A stretch of DNA of 64,000 nucleotides from NCBI GenBank assembly GCA_900110015.1, contig FOCD01000001.1, forward strand, positions 978,237 through 1,042,236, given 5' to 3'. The position numbers and the translations under genes were made by a program. This DNA comes from Terribacillus saccharophilus (GTDB taxonomy: Bacteria > Bacillota > Bacilli > Bacillales > Amphibacillaceae). Under the pieces are notes generated by a model. It was given only the letters and a program-made list of their open reading frames with translations. It had not been told where the DNA came from and ran no database searches. Shown one piece after another: positions 19,111 through 27,738 of this stretch (positions are counted from its first letter, which is position 1; each line of letters opens with the position of its first letter).

Positions 19111-20261
19111 TGGTCTTGCAGGAATTGTACATAACGCTCCAAATCCTTTGTCTGCTGAAAACTAGCTTGTGCCATCTGAGCACTTCCGCCACCCTTACCA
19201 CCAAAATCAGAGAGAGTTGTACGGAATAGGTTACCGCTATGAAATTCATCTAATCTGTGGGTTAATACAAGCTTCCGTTCAGCAGCATCTGACAAGATGA
19301 TAAACTCCTTGCCTGCTTCAAGCAGCTTGGCCGCCATTCGCTGTAAAGCCTTAACGTTTTTCCCTTCAAAAGAACGAACTGCGATAGGAGCTTTTGTTTG
19401 GATGAGCTCCACCACTTCCAATTCTTCAAGTCTTCCTTCAAGCTCTTCGGCTCTTTTAACAGCTGCTTGCAAATCGGCTGCTTGTTTCCCAATCCTGTCG
19501 AGAACTTCCTGACTGTTTGTTTGAAAGTGATCTGCAGCTTTTTCCACAATGCGAAACATATTACTAGTAGTTTCTAAGGCGCGCTTGCCACATTGGAAAT
19601 AAATACGCTGGCCCTGCTTTTGTTTTTCTGTTTTAAGAATTTTGATCAATCCTACTTGACCGGTTGATAATACATGTGTACCACCGCAAGGATTGTATTC
19701 TACACCATCAATTTCAACAATACGAACGTCTTCTGTTACAGATGGCTGCTTGACCACAGGCAGTTCAGCCAGCTGTGCTGCTGTCACATAGTAGCTCGAA
19801 ATCAGACGGTTATCATAGATTAATTCATTCACCTTTTGTTCTGTCAATTGCAGTTCAGCTTCTGTCAGTTTATTACCAGACAAATCAATTGTCACAGCTT
19901 CCTGCCCTAAATGAAATCCAATAGTTGGGCGATCTAAAACGAGACGAAAAGCAGCGGATAGTAGATGCTGTCCAGTATGCTGCTGCATCAAATCAAAACG
20001 ATATTCCCAATCTATCCGGCATTCGACTCTTCCTTTGACATTAGACTCCAAACCGTAATACGGCACAGCATCCTTGCTCTCAACAGCTTTGACTTCCAAT
20101 TCGGCTATTGTACCTCGGTCTGCAGGCTGCCCGCCTCCACCAGGGTAAAATGCTGTTTCTTTCAGTGACACAAAATAAAGTCCATCTTTTTCATATGTAT
20201 CGTCAATTTCTGTCTCCCACTTTTCACAAAAAGCATCTTCTCTGTATAGCAGCTTGCTCAT
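19092..20261 (-). CDS. Alanyl-tRNA editing protein, AlaX-L type
   Basis: A free-standing relative of the AlaRS editing domain that hydrolyses mischarged Ser-tRNA(Ala) or Gly-tRNA(Ala). Of 389 residues, the N-terminal part carries FYPGGGGQPAD, the zinc ligands His95/His99 in HTGQH and Cys192/His196 in CGGTH. The C-terminal part has a coiled-coil stretch and a DHHA1/C-Ala-like domain with GGKGGGSAQMAQ. The domain set defines the long AlaX class. The start is ATG 20261, since AAAGGA lies 8 bp upstream; an ATG 9 bp further upstream overlaps the RBS. Confidence 0.9.
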   Translation of the reverse strand: MSKLLYREDAFCEKWETEIDDTYEKDGLYFVSLKETAFYPGGGGQPADRGTIAELEVKAVESKDAVPYYGLESNVKGRVECRIDWEYRFDLMQQHTGQHLLSAAFRLVLDRPTIGFHLGQEAVTIDLSGNKLTEAELQLTEQKVNELIYDNRLISSYYVTAAQLAELPVVKQPSVTEDVRIVEIDGVEYNPCGGTHVLSTGQVGLIKILKTEKQKQGQRIYFQCGKRALETTSNMFRIVEKAADHFQTNSQEVLDRIGKQAADLQAAVKRAEELEGRLEELEVVELIQTKAPIAVRSFEGKNVKALQRMAAKLLEAGKEFIILSDAAERKLVLTHRLDEFHSGNLFRTTLSDFGGKGGGSAQMAQASFQQTKDLERYVQFLQDHYRSIV

Positions 20262-20327
20262 ATCGATCATCCTTTATTTTCTGATAGAGCAAGCTTACCA
20301 TGAATCACTAATAAGTAGAAAGCCCGC

Positions 20328-20759
20328 TTAGCTGTATCTTAAAGCATCCAGTTGATTTATCAGCATTGTTGTGAAATTACCGCCAGACTGCATATGTCGC
20401 AACCTTCCCTTTCTGTCTAGTAAGACAATGCATGGCAGTTTTTGTACTCGGAATGTATTCTTCATTTGATGCCTTTGATCGAGATAGACAGGCAAATTAA
20501 TATTTTTATTAACTGCATAGTCATGTATCTTTTGTATATCTAAATCGGATGTTGAGCGGGGAACATGAACTAATAGAATGTCAAAAAACTGCCTTTCATG
20601 ATTTGCAAAATCTAGAAAAACAGGCATTCTTTCTTTACAGATTGTACAGCTAATAGACCAAAAGTAAATGATAACCGGCCGACCGCCGACTGTTTGCTGA
20701 GGTGGATAAAGCCAATTTGATGCCTGCTGGTCGATTGCATTTGGTAGTTGGGGCATCAT
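20328..20759 (-). CDS. ykuV: Thioredoxin-like disulfide reductase (YkuV-like)
   Basis: A 143-residue soluble thioredoxin-fold protein with the active-site pair Cys38/Cys41 in WSISCTIC, which matches the WSISC-type site of YkuV rather than WCGPC. The RHMQSGG segment near the C-terminus also matches. No signal peptide is visible, so it acts in the cytoplasm. It overlaps the peroxiredoxin gene by 4 bp, and the pair recalls ykuU-ykuV of B. subtilis, suggesting that it reduces that peroxiredoxin. Confidence 0.88.
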   Translation of the reverse strand: MMPQLPNAIDQQASNWLYPPQQTVGGRPVIIYFWSISCTICKERMPVFLDFANHERQFFDILLVHVPRSTSDLDIQKIHDYAVNKNINLPVYLDQRHQMKNTFRVQKLPCIVLLDRKGRLRHMQSGGNFTTMLINQLDALRYS

Positions 20760-21307
20760 AATGGAGCATCCTTCCTCTCAAGCACTTCATCACCAGGCTG
20801 CCAATTCACACCACATGCCTCACCTGTTTGAAGTGCCTCCAATACACGCAGCAATTCTGATGTCTCTCGCCCTACCAAATCAGCATGCATTAAATAATAA
20901 CAAATCTCACCTTCTGGATTGACGATAATTGTAGCTCGTACAGATGTATAGCTTTTCCCATCTAGCACACCGTAAGCTTGAGATACGTCACCAGTAAAAT
21001 CAGAAGCTAGCGGATAGGTGACATTTTGAATGCCATTCTGATCCCGCGGTATTTTCTGCCATGCAGCATGGGACACGAGACTATCTGTAGAAATTGCGAC
21101 TACATCTGCATCTAATTCACGTACTGTATCAATATGATCTGCTAAATCATTCAATTCAGTAGGACAAACTGTACTGAAATCACGAGGATAAAAAAAGAGC
21201 ACCAGCCATTTCTTCGTATCAATCTTCTGTTTTAAGCTGATGTTTGCCGTCTTACCATCAGGCATGACAACTGGCAGCTCGAACTGAGGTGCAACACTTC
21301 CGATCAT
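20756..21307 (-). CDS. ykuU: Typical 2-Cys peroxiredoxin (YkuU-like)
   Basis: An AhpC/TSA family peroxidase of 183 residues that reduces hydroperoxides. The peroxidatic Cys48 lies in FSTVCPTE and a C-terminal Cys165 in EACGVNW is the likely resolving residue. The start is ATG 21307 with GGGAG 5 bp upstream; the frame extends upstream to 21466 but that part overlaps the divergent ykuT promoter and is not conserved-looking. It is coupled to ykuV. Confidence 0.9.
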   Translation of the reverse strand: MIGSVAPQFELPVVMPDGKTANISLKQKIDTKKWLVLFFYPRDFSTVCPTELNDLADHIDTVRELDADVVAISTDSLVSHAAWQKIPRDQNGIQNVTYPLASDFTGDVSQAYGVLDGKSYTSVRATIIVNPEGEICYYLMHADLVGRETSELLRVLEALQTGEACGVNWQPGDEVLERKDAPL

Positions 21308-21371
21308 GGGCTCTCCCCCTTCATCTATACCTGTGTCACTATATGCGTAGAAGCTCCATGTGTTACGGAGC

Positions 21372-21397
21372 GTTTCATCTTTAGCTATTCCGGGTAC
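21372..21397 (+). promoter_or_regulatory. Sigma-B-like promoter of ykuT
   Basis: GTTTCA (21372-21377), a 14-bp spacer and GGGTAC (21392-21397) resemble the general-stress consensus GTTTAA-N13-15-GGGTAT with one mismatch in each box. It ends about 40 bp before the ykuT start. Confidence 0.5.
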
Positions 21398-21434
21398 TCT
21401 CCTAGGAGCAGAAAATTGTAAAAGGAGACATGGT

Positions 21435-22289
21435 ATGAACTTTCTAACAGACGGACTACAATTCAACTACGATGGCTTAATCGAAAAATCCGTGTCAATC
21501 GGACTGCAGCTGCTGCTGATCATAATCGGTTATTTCGTTTTGCGAGCTGTCGGAAAGAAACTTATCAGTACGAGCTTGAGCAAAGCAAGTTCCAAACAGC
21601 GTATTTCAACAAGCAGAATGATGACATTGGAAAAACTGCTTATCAATACATATGGGTATACCTTGATTTTCCTACTAATTGTCATGGTATTTGGAGTGTT
21701 CGACATTCAAATCGGCCCGTTGATTGCAGGAGCTGGGATTATCGGACTTGCTATTGGTTTCGGTGCCCAAGGCCTGGTGAGTGATATTGTGACTGGGTTC
21801 TTCATCCTTTTGGAGCGTCAAATTGAAGTTGGAGATGTTGTTACCACATCTGGCTATAATGGTGTTGTAGAGGAAGTAGGATTACGGACGACACAAGTGA
21901 GGAGCTTCGATGGCACGTTGAATTTCATCCCGAATCGTAATATCAACGGAATCAGCAACCACTCTCGCGGAAACATGCGTGCTATGGTTGATATCGGCAT
22001 CAGCTACGAGGATGATATTGATCATGCCCTCAGGGTTCTGCATGAAATATGCGAGACGTTCCAGCAAGACGAACGTTTCCGCGAAGGTCCAGATGTCATT
22101 GGTGTAGAAGAACTCGGAGCCTCTGAAATCACCTTGCGTATCATCGGTCATACAGCCAATATGGAACAATACGGTGCAGAACGCGATATGAAAAAGGCAA
22201 TCAAGGAAGCCTTCGACAGAGAAGGTATTGAAATCCCTTATCCGCATCAAGTATTTTTGCAGCGAAAAGAAGAAAGCGCAAAGCAATAA
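21435..22289 (+). CDS. ykuT: Small-conductance mechanosensitive channel (MscS family, YkuT-like)
   Basis: A 284-residue membrane protein with three N-terminal hydrophobic helices. The third is the glycine/alanine-rich pore helix (IAGAGIIGLAIGFGAQGLVSD), followed by the beta domain with VGDVVTTSGYNGVVEEVGLR and a soluble C-terminal domain. Such channels release solutes on hypo-osmotic shock. ATG 21435 has AAGGAG 7 bp upstream. It is transcribed divergently from ykuUV, as in B. subtilis. Confidence 0.92.
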   Translation: MNFLTDGLQFNYDGLIEKSVSIGLQLLLIIIGYFVLRAVGKKLISTSLSKASSKQRISTSRMMTLEKLLINTYGYTLIFLLIVMVFGVFDIQIGPLIAGAGIIGLAIGFGAQGLVSDIVTGFFILLERQIEVGDVVTTSGYNGVVEEVGLRTTQVRSFDGTLNFIPNRNINGISNHSRGNMRAMVDIGISYEDDIDHALRVLHEICETFQQDERFREGPDVIGVEELGASEITLRIIGHTANMEQYGAERDMKKAIKEAFDREGIEIPYPHQVFLQRKEESAKQ

Positions 22290-22304
22290 GCTTTGCGCTT
22301 TTCT
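22272..22304. terminator. Bidirectional terminator between ykuT and dapL
   Basis: AAAGCGCAAAGC/GCTTTGCGCTTTT with an AATAA loop, overlapping the ykuT stop. Confidence 0.85.
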
Positions 22305-23416
22305 TATGCGTGATTTAGATAAGCTAAAACGGCTTCGACACCATATTCCAATGCCTGTTCATCTGGCTGCAGCTTACTATGATGCAATCCGTAAGTCGAA
22401 TTGACACCTAACCAAAACATAAAGCCGGGAATCTCCTTCAACATATAGCCAAAATCCTCACCAGTCATTGCTGGCGGAGCTTCCTTATACGTCAAGGAGG
22501 TTTTTGCTATAGCTTCTTGGAATGATTCCACCTTGGTTCCGTCATTGTACACCTGATAATAATTCGAACCATAATCAATCTCAATCTGACAGTTATGGCT
22601 GATTTCCAGTCCTTTTGCCTGCTGCTCGATATGCTGCTTCACTAAAGCAATAGCTTCTGGATCCATCGTTCTGATCGTTCCTTCCAAACGAGCAGTCTCC
22701 GCGATTGTATTTTGCACAAATCCGCTTTCCATCTTCCCGATCGTTATGACCGCACTTTGCAACGGATCCAAATTACGCGCTACTATCCCCTGCATATACG
22801 TCACAAAGGTACTAGCCGCTACAACCATATCCTTTGTCAAATGCGGATACGCAGCATGTCCGCCTTTCCCTTTGAAATCAAGGAAAAGCTCGCTTGTATT
22901 AGCGAATAATAATCCCGGTCTGGAAGAAACAGTACCTACTGGCAGTTCTGGAGCGATATGAAGAGCGAATATTTCATCCGGCCACCACTCTTTCAAAATA
23001 CCGCTTTGCATTAGCGGCAGAGCTCCTCCCGGTCCTTCCTCTGCAGGCTGAAAAATGAATACGACGTTTTGTGCAGGTTGATTTTCAGCACAAGCGGTCA
23101 ATGCGCCTAAAGCAATTGTCATATGCAGATCGTGCCCACAGGCATGCATACGTCCTTCATGCTCAGATTGATATGGCAGCCCAGTTGCTTCCGTAATCGG
23201 TAATCCATCGATATCAGTACGATAAGCAATTGTTTTTGACCCGACAGACCCGGTCACTCTTACGATAATACCAGTCCGCCAAGTTTTTATTTCTAAATAT
23301 TCCTGGGAAAGTTCGTGAATATAATCCAGCAAATATGCCTGTGTTTTTACTTCCTGGAATCCAAGTTCGGGTATACGATGCAAATCCCGTCTGATCTGTA
23401 TCAATGTATCTTCCAT
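22304..23416 (-). CDS. dapL: N-acetyldiaminopimelate deacetylase
   Basis: An M20-family metalloamidase of 370 residues that removes acetate from N-acetyl-LL-diaminopimelate in the acetyl branch of lysine and peptidoglycan precursor synthesis. Metal-site motifs include HACGHDLHM near residue 92 and AEEGPGG near 128; HxxP-type residues in the dimerisation insert are present. The match to YkuR is supported by the dapH gene directly upstream. A terminator lies between the two genes, so dapL may depend on read-through or its own promoter. Confidence 0.9.
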   Translation of the reverse strand: MEDTLIQIRRDLHRIPELGFQEVKTQAYLLDYIHELSQEYLEIKTWRTGIIVRVTGSVGSKTIAYRTDIDGLPITEATGLPYQSEHEGRMHACGHDLHMTIALGALTACAENQPAQNVVFIFQPAEEGPGGALPLMQSGILKEWWPDEIFALHIAPELPVGTVSSRPGLLFANTSELFLDFKGKGGHAAYPHLTKDMVVAASTFVTYMQGIVARNLDPLQSAVITIGKMESGFVQNTIAETARLEGTIRTMDPEAIALVKQHIEQQAKGLEISHNCQIEIDYGSNYYQVYNDGTKVESFQEAIAKTSLTYKEAPPAMTGEDFGYMLKEIPGFMFWLGVNSTYGLHHSKLQPDEQALEYGVEAVLAYLNHA

Positions 23417-23441
23417 GCTATCACCTGCTTTACATGATAAT

Positions 23442-23472
23442 AAAAAAAGGAGCAGCAGCTGCTCCTTTTTCC
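23442..23472. terminator. Terminator between dapH and dapL
   Basis: A near-perfect palindrome AAAAAGGAGCAGC/GCTGCTCCTTTTT with T tract on the minus strand; may act as an attenuator within the dap pair. Confidence 0.75.
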
Positions 23473-23475
23473 TTT

Positions 23476-24189
23476 TTAGTTCAATTTACGAAGTTCCTGA
23501 CGAATCTCTGTTTTTGATTTCGTCTGGTCATCGATTTCTTTCAATACGCGTGCTGGTGTTCCACCAACAAGTGTATTTGGAGCTACATCTTCCGTAACGA
23601 TTGCGCCTGCAGCAACAATCGCTCCTTTACCTACTGTAACGCCTTCTAATACAACAACGTTAGCACCGATGACAACATCATCTTCGATTACAACTGGTTT
23701 CGCAGATGGTGGTTCGATAACACCAGCCAAGACAGTACCAGCTCCGATGTGGCAGTTCTTACCAACAGTTGCTCGTCCGCCCATCACGACGTTCATATCG
23801 ATCATTGTACCTTCACCAATAACAGAACCGATATTGATAGAAGCACCCATCATGATAACAGCTCCATCACCGATTTCCACTTGGTCACGGATAACAACAC
23901 CTGGCTCGATGCGGGCATTGATTCCTTTCAAGTCCAATAGAGGAATCGCAGAGTTGCGGCGGTCATTCTCGATGACATAATCCTCAATTGTTTCTGTATC
24001 TTTCAAAAAGCCTTCCAACTCGCTCCATTCACCGAATAGAACTGCTGTGTTCGCTTCAGGGAAAGCTTTTACGCTTTCTGGGTAAGCTAGCGTGTCCAGG
24101 CCTTTTCCTTTTACATATACTTTAACTGGTGTAGATTTTTTACTATTCGAAATGAAAGAGATGATTTCATTTGCGTCCATCATTTTCAC
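23476..24189 (-). CDS. dapH: Tetrahydrodipicolinate N-acetyltransferase
   Basis: The enzyme acetylates tetrahydrodipicolinate with acetyl-CoA, the first step of the acetylated DAP pathway. The 237-residue protein has the family N-terminus [13 protein letters not shown] and a C-terminal left-handed beta helix built of hexapeptide repeats (about 90-210, for example [16 protein letters not shown]). Length and sequence are very close to B. subtilis DapH. All three enzymes specific to the acetyl pathway (dapH, dapL, patA) occur in this window. Confidence 0.96.
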   Translation of the reverse strand: MKMMDANEIISFISNSKKSTPVKVYVKGKGLDTLAYPESVKAFPEANTAVLFGEWSELEGFLKDTETIEDYVIENDRRNSAIPLLDLKGINARIEPGVVIRDQVEIGDGAVIMMGASINIGSVIGEGTMIDMNVVMGGRATVGKNCHIGAGTVLAGVIEPPSAKPVVIEDDVVIGANVVVLEGVTVGKGAIVAAGAIVTEDVAPNTLVGGTPARVLKEIDDQTKSKTEIRQELRKLN

Positions 24190-24292
24190 GGTTTTTGCCT
24201 CCTATGTAACTACGTATGGAATTACTTTATCAAAACTTTTACTAATCAACAAGCTTTTTCAACATGCCTGGCTTTTCGCCATAAACACATCT

Positions 24293-24766
24293 TCAAACAT
24301 TGGTCTTATCGACAGTTGGATGGTAGTGCACTTGTTCGTGCAAATACCTGTTCATTTTTTTGAGAATCGCCCTTCGAGTCAGAATGCCCTCGAAATATCC
24401 TTCCTCATCAAGCACACAAAGAAAAGCGTGGTTCACCACAGCCTTCAATGCTGTTAAAAACGAATCCGACTTCTTCAATACAGGTACATCTGGCAGCATC
24501 GTCTCCGACACTTTAATTTCGGAAAGCTTCTCCATCTCGAATCTCTCCATACCGAGAACTTCATTCAAGATTGCTGTCTTCGAAATCATACCCTGCAGTC
24601 TATACGTATGATCAAGTACGGGAATGACCGAATAACCTGATTTAACAAGCACGAGCAAAGCGTGCTCTAACGGGTTATTCAATTGAACGTGAGCAACTTT
24701 TTCAGACTCAATCATCAAGTCCTCTACCGTTATTCCAGTGAGTTCCTGCAACTCTAATTTTGCCAT
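24293..24766 (-). CDS. darB: CBS-domain c-di-AMP-binding protein DarB
   Basis: A 157-residue protein made of two CBS domains (about 12-70 and 80-145). The segments EADKVAHVQ-like (ESEKVAHVQLNN), EHALLVL and FEGILTRRAILK match B. subtilis DarB (CbpB, YkuL), which binds c-di-AMP and, when free of ligand, activates Rel and pyruvate carboxylase. Here it stands alone on the minus strand near the ykuQRTUV cluster. The C-terminus is about 10 residues longer than in B. subtilis. Confidence 0.88.
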   Translation of the reverse strand: MAKLELQELTGITVEDLMIESEKVAHVQLNNPLEHALLVLVKSGYSVIPVLDHTYRLQGMISKTAILNEVLGMERFEMEKLSEIKVSETMLPDVPVLKKSDSFLTALKAVVNHAFLCVLDEEGYFEGILTRRAILKKMNRYLHEQVHYHPTVDKTNV

Positions 24767-24885
24767 TCGATCTCTCCTTTTTCAGCGGCAATAGAAGGAG
24801 GTCAATCACCTATACCAGTTTACCACAACCCACTGCAGGCTACCAATTTCGACAACGTACGCAAAGTGTCACATTTAGGCGCCTG

Positions 24886-24926
24886 CACCATAAAATATTT
24901 CCAGGATTGACTCTGTTTTTATGGTG
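24886..24926. repeat. Inverted repeat upstream of the hemolysin III gene
   Basis: CACCATAAAA (24886-24895) and TTTTATGGTG (24917-24926) are a perfect 10-bp inverted repeat with a 21-nt loop, about 50 bp before a coding start. It has no T tract after it, so an operator or RNA hairpin is possible. Confidence 0.4.
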
Positions 24927-24977
24927 AAAAGCTAGAAAAAGCATTATACTGAAACAAAGCAGAAATGAGGTAAATAA

Positions 24978-25610
24978 TTGGAAACTTATATTTTCACGAA
25001 AAAAGAGGAAGCTGCCCACTCGATCACGCATGGGTTCGGCGCTTTACTGAGTATCGCAGCTCTTGTGGTTGCGGTGGTCCTGGCCAGCTTTACTAAGGAT
25101 CCATGGATCATCGTCTCTGTTACTATCTATGGTACGACGATGCTTCTCATGTATCTCTCTTCGACAATTGTCCACGCCTTGCCCGAGGGAAAAGTGAAGG
25201 ATATATTTCAGATTATCGATCACGCAGCGATATATCTTTTCATCGCTGGTACTTATACACCCTTACTGTTGATCGGCCTCAGAAGCTCACTCGGTTGGAC
25301 CATTTTCGGTATCGTTTGGGGCATAGCACTAGGAGGAATCATCTTCAAGATTTTCTTCGTTAAGAAATTCTTGATCATGTCTACCGTTTTCTATCTCTTG
25401 ATGGGCTGGATGATTGTCCTAGTTTGGGAACCAATGCTGGCAGCGCTGCCGCAACTGACGATTCTTTATTTAGTCATTGGGGGCCTTTTCTATACAATCG
25501 GTGCTGTGTTCTACGTTTGGCGAAAGATTCCCTACCATCACGCTGTATGGCATTTGTTCGTGCTGGCGGGCTCGGCGTTCCATTTCTTCGCCATCCTGTT
25601 CATCATCTAA
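24978..25610 (+). CDS. Hemolysin III / PAQR-type membrane protein (YplQ-like)
   Basis: A 210-residue membrane protein with seven hydrophobic segments. Conserved family marks are EEAAHSITHGFGA at the N-terminus, SSTIVHAL with the conserved Ser and His, DHAAIYLFIAGTYTP, and the C-terminal HHAVWHLFVLAGSAFHFF metal-site-like histidines. The family belongs to the CREST/PAQR superfamily of putative metal-dependent hydrolases; the hemolysin label is historical. The start is TTG 24978 with GAGG upstream. Confidence 0.85.
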   Translation: METYIFTKKEEAAHSITHGFGALLSIAALVVAVVLASFTKDPWIIVSVTIYGTTMLLMYLSSTIVHALPEGKVKDIFQIIDHAAIYLFIAGTYTPLLLIGLRSSLGWTIFGIVWGIALGGIIFKIFFVKKFLIMSTVFYLLMGWMIVLVWEPMLAALPQLTILYLVIGGLFYTIGAVFYVWRKIPYHHAVWHLFVLAGSAFHFFAILFII

Positions 25611-25616
25611 TTACAA

Positions 25617-25660
25617 AAAAGGCATTCTCTCCATTGAAAAGGGGAAGAGTGCCTTTATTA
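25617..25660. terminator. Terminator after the hemolysin III gene
   Basis: AAAGGCA/TGCCTTT outer stem with an imperfect inner stem (TTCTCTCC with GGGGAAGAG). Confidence 0.55.
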
Positions 25661-25686
25661 CGGATAAAAGAAGGTGCATGTTTGTT

Positions 25687-26550
25687 ATGAATAAGAATTG
25701 GATCTCAGCTGCTGCGGGAACAATTATAACCGGAGCTGGCCTTGGATATATGTATGCACGACATATAGAACCAGCAAAGCTGATGACTAAGTCATATACA
25801 CTGACAAGTGAAAGACTTCCGAAATCTTTTCACGGACTGAAAATCGTTCAATTCAGTGATTTGCATTTAGGCTATCATTATTCCATTAGGAAGCTGAGAC
25901 GTTTAGTTCGTCATATACAAGAACAGAAAGCCGATGTTATTGTATTTACTGGCGACTTTGCCGATCGTCCGATCCGTCTGAAATGGAAGCAGGAGATTGT
26001 CGATTGCTTAACGACACTTCAGGCTCCATTCGGAAAGTACTGGATTTATGGCAACCATGATTATCGTGACGAAAGCGAAGCAATTGTTGCGAAGTATATG
26101 AAAGCTGGAGGATTCACTGCACTGCATAATACAGCTACATTCCTAAAACGCGGACAGGAGCATATCGTTCTGGCTGGCATCGATGATGTAATCCGAAGCA
26201 CACCGAACCTGCATGCAGCCACTCGCCATAGCGATGAGGATTCCTTTACTATCCTATTGGCACACGAACCGGATTTAGCTGAAAATGTAAGACATTTGCC
26301 TGTAGACGTTCAATTATCCGGCCATTCGCACGGCGGCCAGGTGCGAATTCCTTTTTATGGCGAAGTGATTGTACCTCCATATGGCAGACGATATGTGGAC
26401 AGTCATTATGAAATCGGCTCACGGCCATTGCATGTTTTCGTCTCCAGAGGTGTTGGCACGACTAGGATGCCAATTCGTTTTGCATGTCCGCCAGAAATAT
26501 CAATACTTACCCTGCAGCATGGACCAAAGCAAGTCGAGCTTAAAAAATAA
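25687..26550 (+). CDS. Metallophosphoesterase (YkuE-like)
   Basis: A 287-residue calcineurin-like phosphoesterase. All metal-binding blocks are present: FSDLHLG, FTGDFAD, GNHDY, and GHSHGGQ. An N-terminal hydrophobic stretch (about 5-22) suggests a membrane anchor or export signal; B. subtilis YkuE is a Tat-exported cell-wall protein, but no twin-Arg motif is seen here, so export by Tat is doubtful. Start chosen at ATG 25687, 10 bp after AAGGTG; ATG 25678 is only 3 bp from AAGG. Confidence 0.85.
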   Translation: MNKNWISAAAGTIITGAGLGYMYARHIEPAKLMTKSYTLTSERLPKSFHGLKIVQFSDLHLGYHYSIRKLRRLVRHIQEQKADVIVFTGDFADRPIRLKWKQEIVDCLTTLQAPFGKYWIYGNHDYRDESEAIVAKYMKAGGFTALHNTATFLKRGQEHIVLAGIDDVIRSTPNLHAATRHSDEDSFTILLAHEPDLAENVRHLPVDVQLSGHSHGGQVRIPFYGEVIVPPYGRRYVDSHYEIGSRPLHVFVSRGVGTTRMPIRFACPPEISILTLQHGPKQVELKK

Positions 26551-26633
26551 AGAGCTTGCCAATCGTACAGCTTTTCTGTACTATAGTACCATTCTCCGAT
26601 AGGGTCAATTCCTACACTAGGAGGTTTACTCGC

Positions 26634-27107
26634 ATGAAAGTGAACTGGACATTAGAGGATATAGCAAAAGCGTTGTTCGTCGTCAATCGACACGCAAAAA
26701 CAGCTTCTGATCCAAGCCACTTATATCAATTAAAGAAACAAACAGTAGCAAAACTGCTGGAACAGAACAAAGCAAAGAAAATCGGACTGCATTTCTCTGA
26801 ACACCCGAAGCTCAGCAGACAGCACTCCACTATGCTGGTACAAATAGCAGACTATTACTTTCATATCCCAGCTGCAAAGGAAGATTTCAAATCACTGCCG
26901 CATCTTGGAGAATTGGACAAGACTTTTCGGAACCCAAGGCCAAACCTCTCCCTTTCTCAAGCAAAACGGATTCTTTCCAGCTATTTGGATATACCTCAGC
27001 AGGATACCAAACCTAAACAGCAGACACCTGTGAGCAGATCGGCATATTATACGCCTTCCTCACTTGGTCAGTTCACCTGGCCAGACAAGAAAAAGCGTCG
27101 CAGCTAA
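26634..27107 (+). CDS. ykyB: YkyB family protein
   Basis: A 157-residue soluble, basic protein of unknown function. The segments ALFVVNRHAKTA, KKIGLHFSEHPK and DYYFHIPAAKEDFKSLPHLG match the YkyB family of Bacillaceae. AGGAGG lies 9 bp before ATG 26634; the frame is open further upstream without an RBS. In B. subtilis ykyB also sits near patA. Confidence 0.88.
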   Translation: MKVNWTLEDIAKALFVVNRHAKTASDPSHLYQLKKQTVAKLLEQNKAKKIGLHFSEHPKLSRQHSTMLVQIADYYFHIPAAKEDFKSLPHLGELDKTFRNPRPNLSLSQAKRILSSYLDIPQQDTKPKQQTPVSRSAYYTPSSLGQFTWPDKKKRRS

Positions 27108-27127
27108 GCTGTACGCTTTTTCTTTTT
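27089..27127. terminator. Bidirectional terminator ykyB / small membrane gene
   Basis: AAAAAGCGT/ACGCTTTTT with an inner CAGCT/AGCTG stem, placed across the two convergent stops. Confidence 0.75.
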
Positions 27128-27376
27128 ATCACTTAAAATAGCAAATAACCTAAATATGATAAGCACGCTGCAAATTAAGGTCATTACCAGAAGAAGATTT
27201 CCTTCTAAATATTCCCACTGCAGCCAACCAGATCGGTGTAAATAAACTAAAGCCGCATGCGCACATAATACAGATAAAATATAGTACCACTGCTTTTTTA
27301 CGAGCCACCTGACACTGAAGAATATAACTGCAAAAACAGACAGAATGCCTAATAGACTCATTATAGGTAAAATCAT
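27104..27376 (-). CDS. Small membrane protein of unknown function
   Basis: A 90-residue protein with three hydrophobic helices (about 3-24, 30-48 and 55-80) and a basic C-terminal tail KKKKR, suggesting the tail is cytoplasmic. ATG 27376 is preceded by AAAGGAGG with 9-bp spacing; an ATG 21 bp upstream overlaps the RBS. I do not recognise a family. It converges on ykyB and the stops overlap by 4 bp. Confidence 0.6.
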   Translation of the reverse strand: MILPIMSLLGILSVFAVIFFSVRWLVKKQWYYILSVLCAHAALVYLHRSGWLQWEYLEGNLLLVMTLICSVLIIFRLFAILSDKKKKRTA

Positions 27377-27426
27377 CAACGCATACCTCCTTTCCATAGT
27401 TTCGACTAAAAATAACCTACCTAAAC

Positions 27427-27457
27427 AAAAAAATCCCGCTAGAGTCGGGATTCCTTT
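27427..27457. terminator. Terminator downstream of the FbpB-like gene
   Basis: AATCCCG/CGGGATT stem with flanking A and T runs. Confidence 0.7.
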
Positions 27458-27490
27458 GTCTTCTTACACTATGTTATAATGTATCAATCG

Positions 27491-27628
27491 TTATTCCATT
27501 TGATCAGCCGGAATGCCATATCTATCATCGAGCGACTCTTCAATTTTAAGCATTGCCTGATCATCTTGTAATAACTCATTTTTGTTTTGCGTGATCAATT
27601 CTTCTAAAGAAAGCTTGCGGGGTCTCAT
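27491..27628 (-). CDS. FbpB-family-like small protein
   Basis: A 45-residue protein starting MRPRKLSLEELITQNKNELL and continuing with an acidic helix. The pattern basic start, [FS]LEEL, QNKxxLLxDxxAMxxIEExLD is that of the Fur-regulated FbpB family, proposed RNA-chaperone-like helpers of the FsrA small RNA in iron sparing. Unlike the usual basic members this one is acidic. ATG 27628 has GGGAGG 9 bp upstream. No convincing Fur box was found upstream, so iron control is not shown. Confidence 0.55.
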   Translation of the reverse strand: MRPRKLSLEELITQNKNELLQDDQAMLKIEESLDDRYGIPADQME

Positions 27629-27738
27629 TAATATTAGCCTCCCTATATATTTTCCTTTAGCTATTCCCAATACTATCACGTTATAATCAAAATTGTTTGA
27701 ACATTATGTTAAGAAAGTATGACAATGGAGGATCTCAG

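Noticed and set aside
27629..27720. Fur box upstream of the FbpB-like gene
   Set aside because: TGATTATAACGTGATA has too few matches to the 7-1-7 consensus to support iron control.
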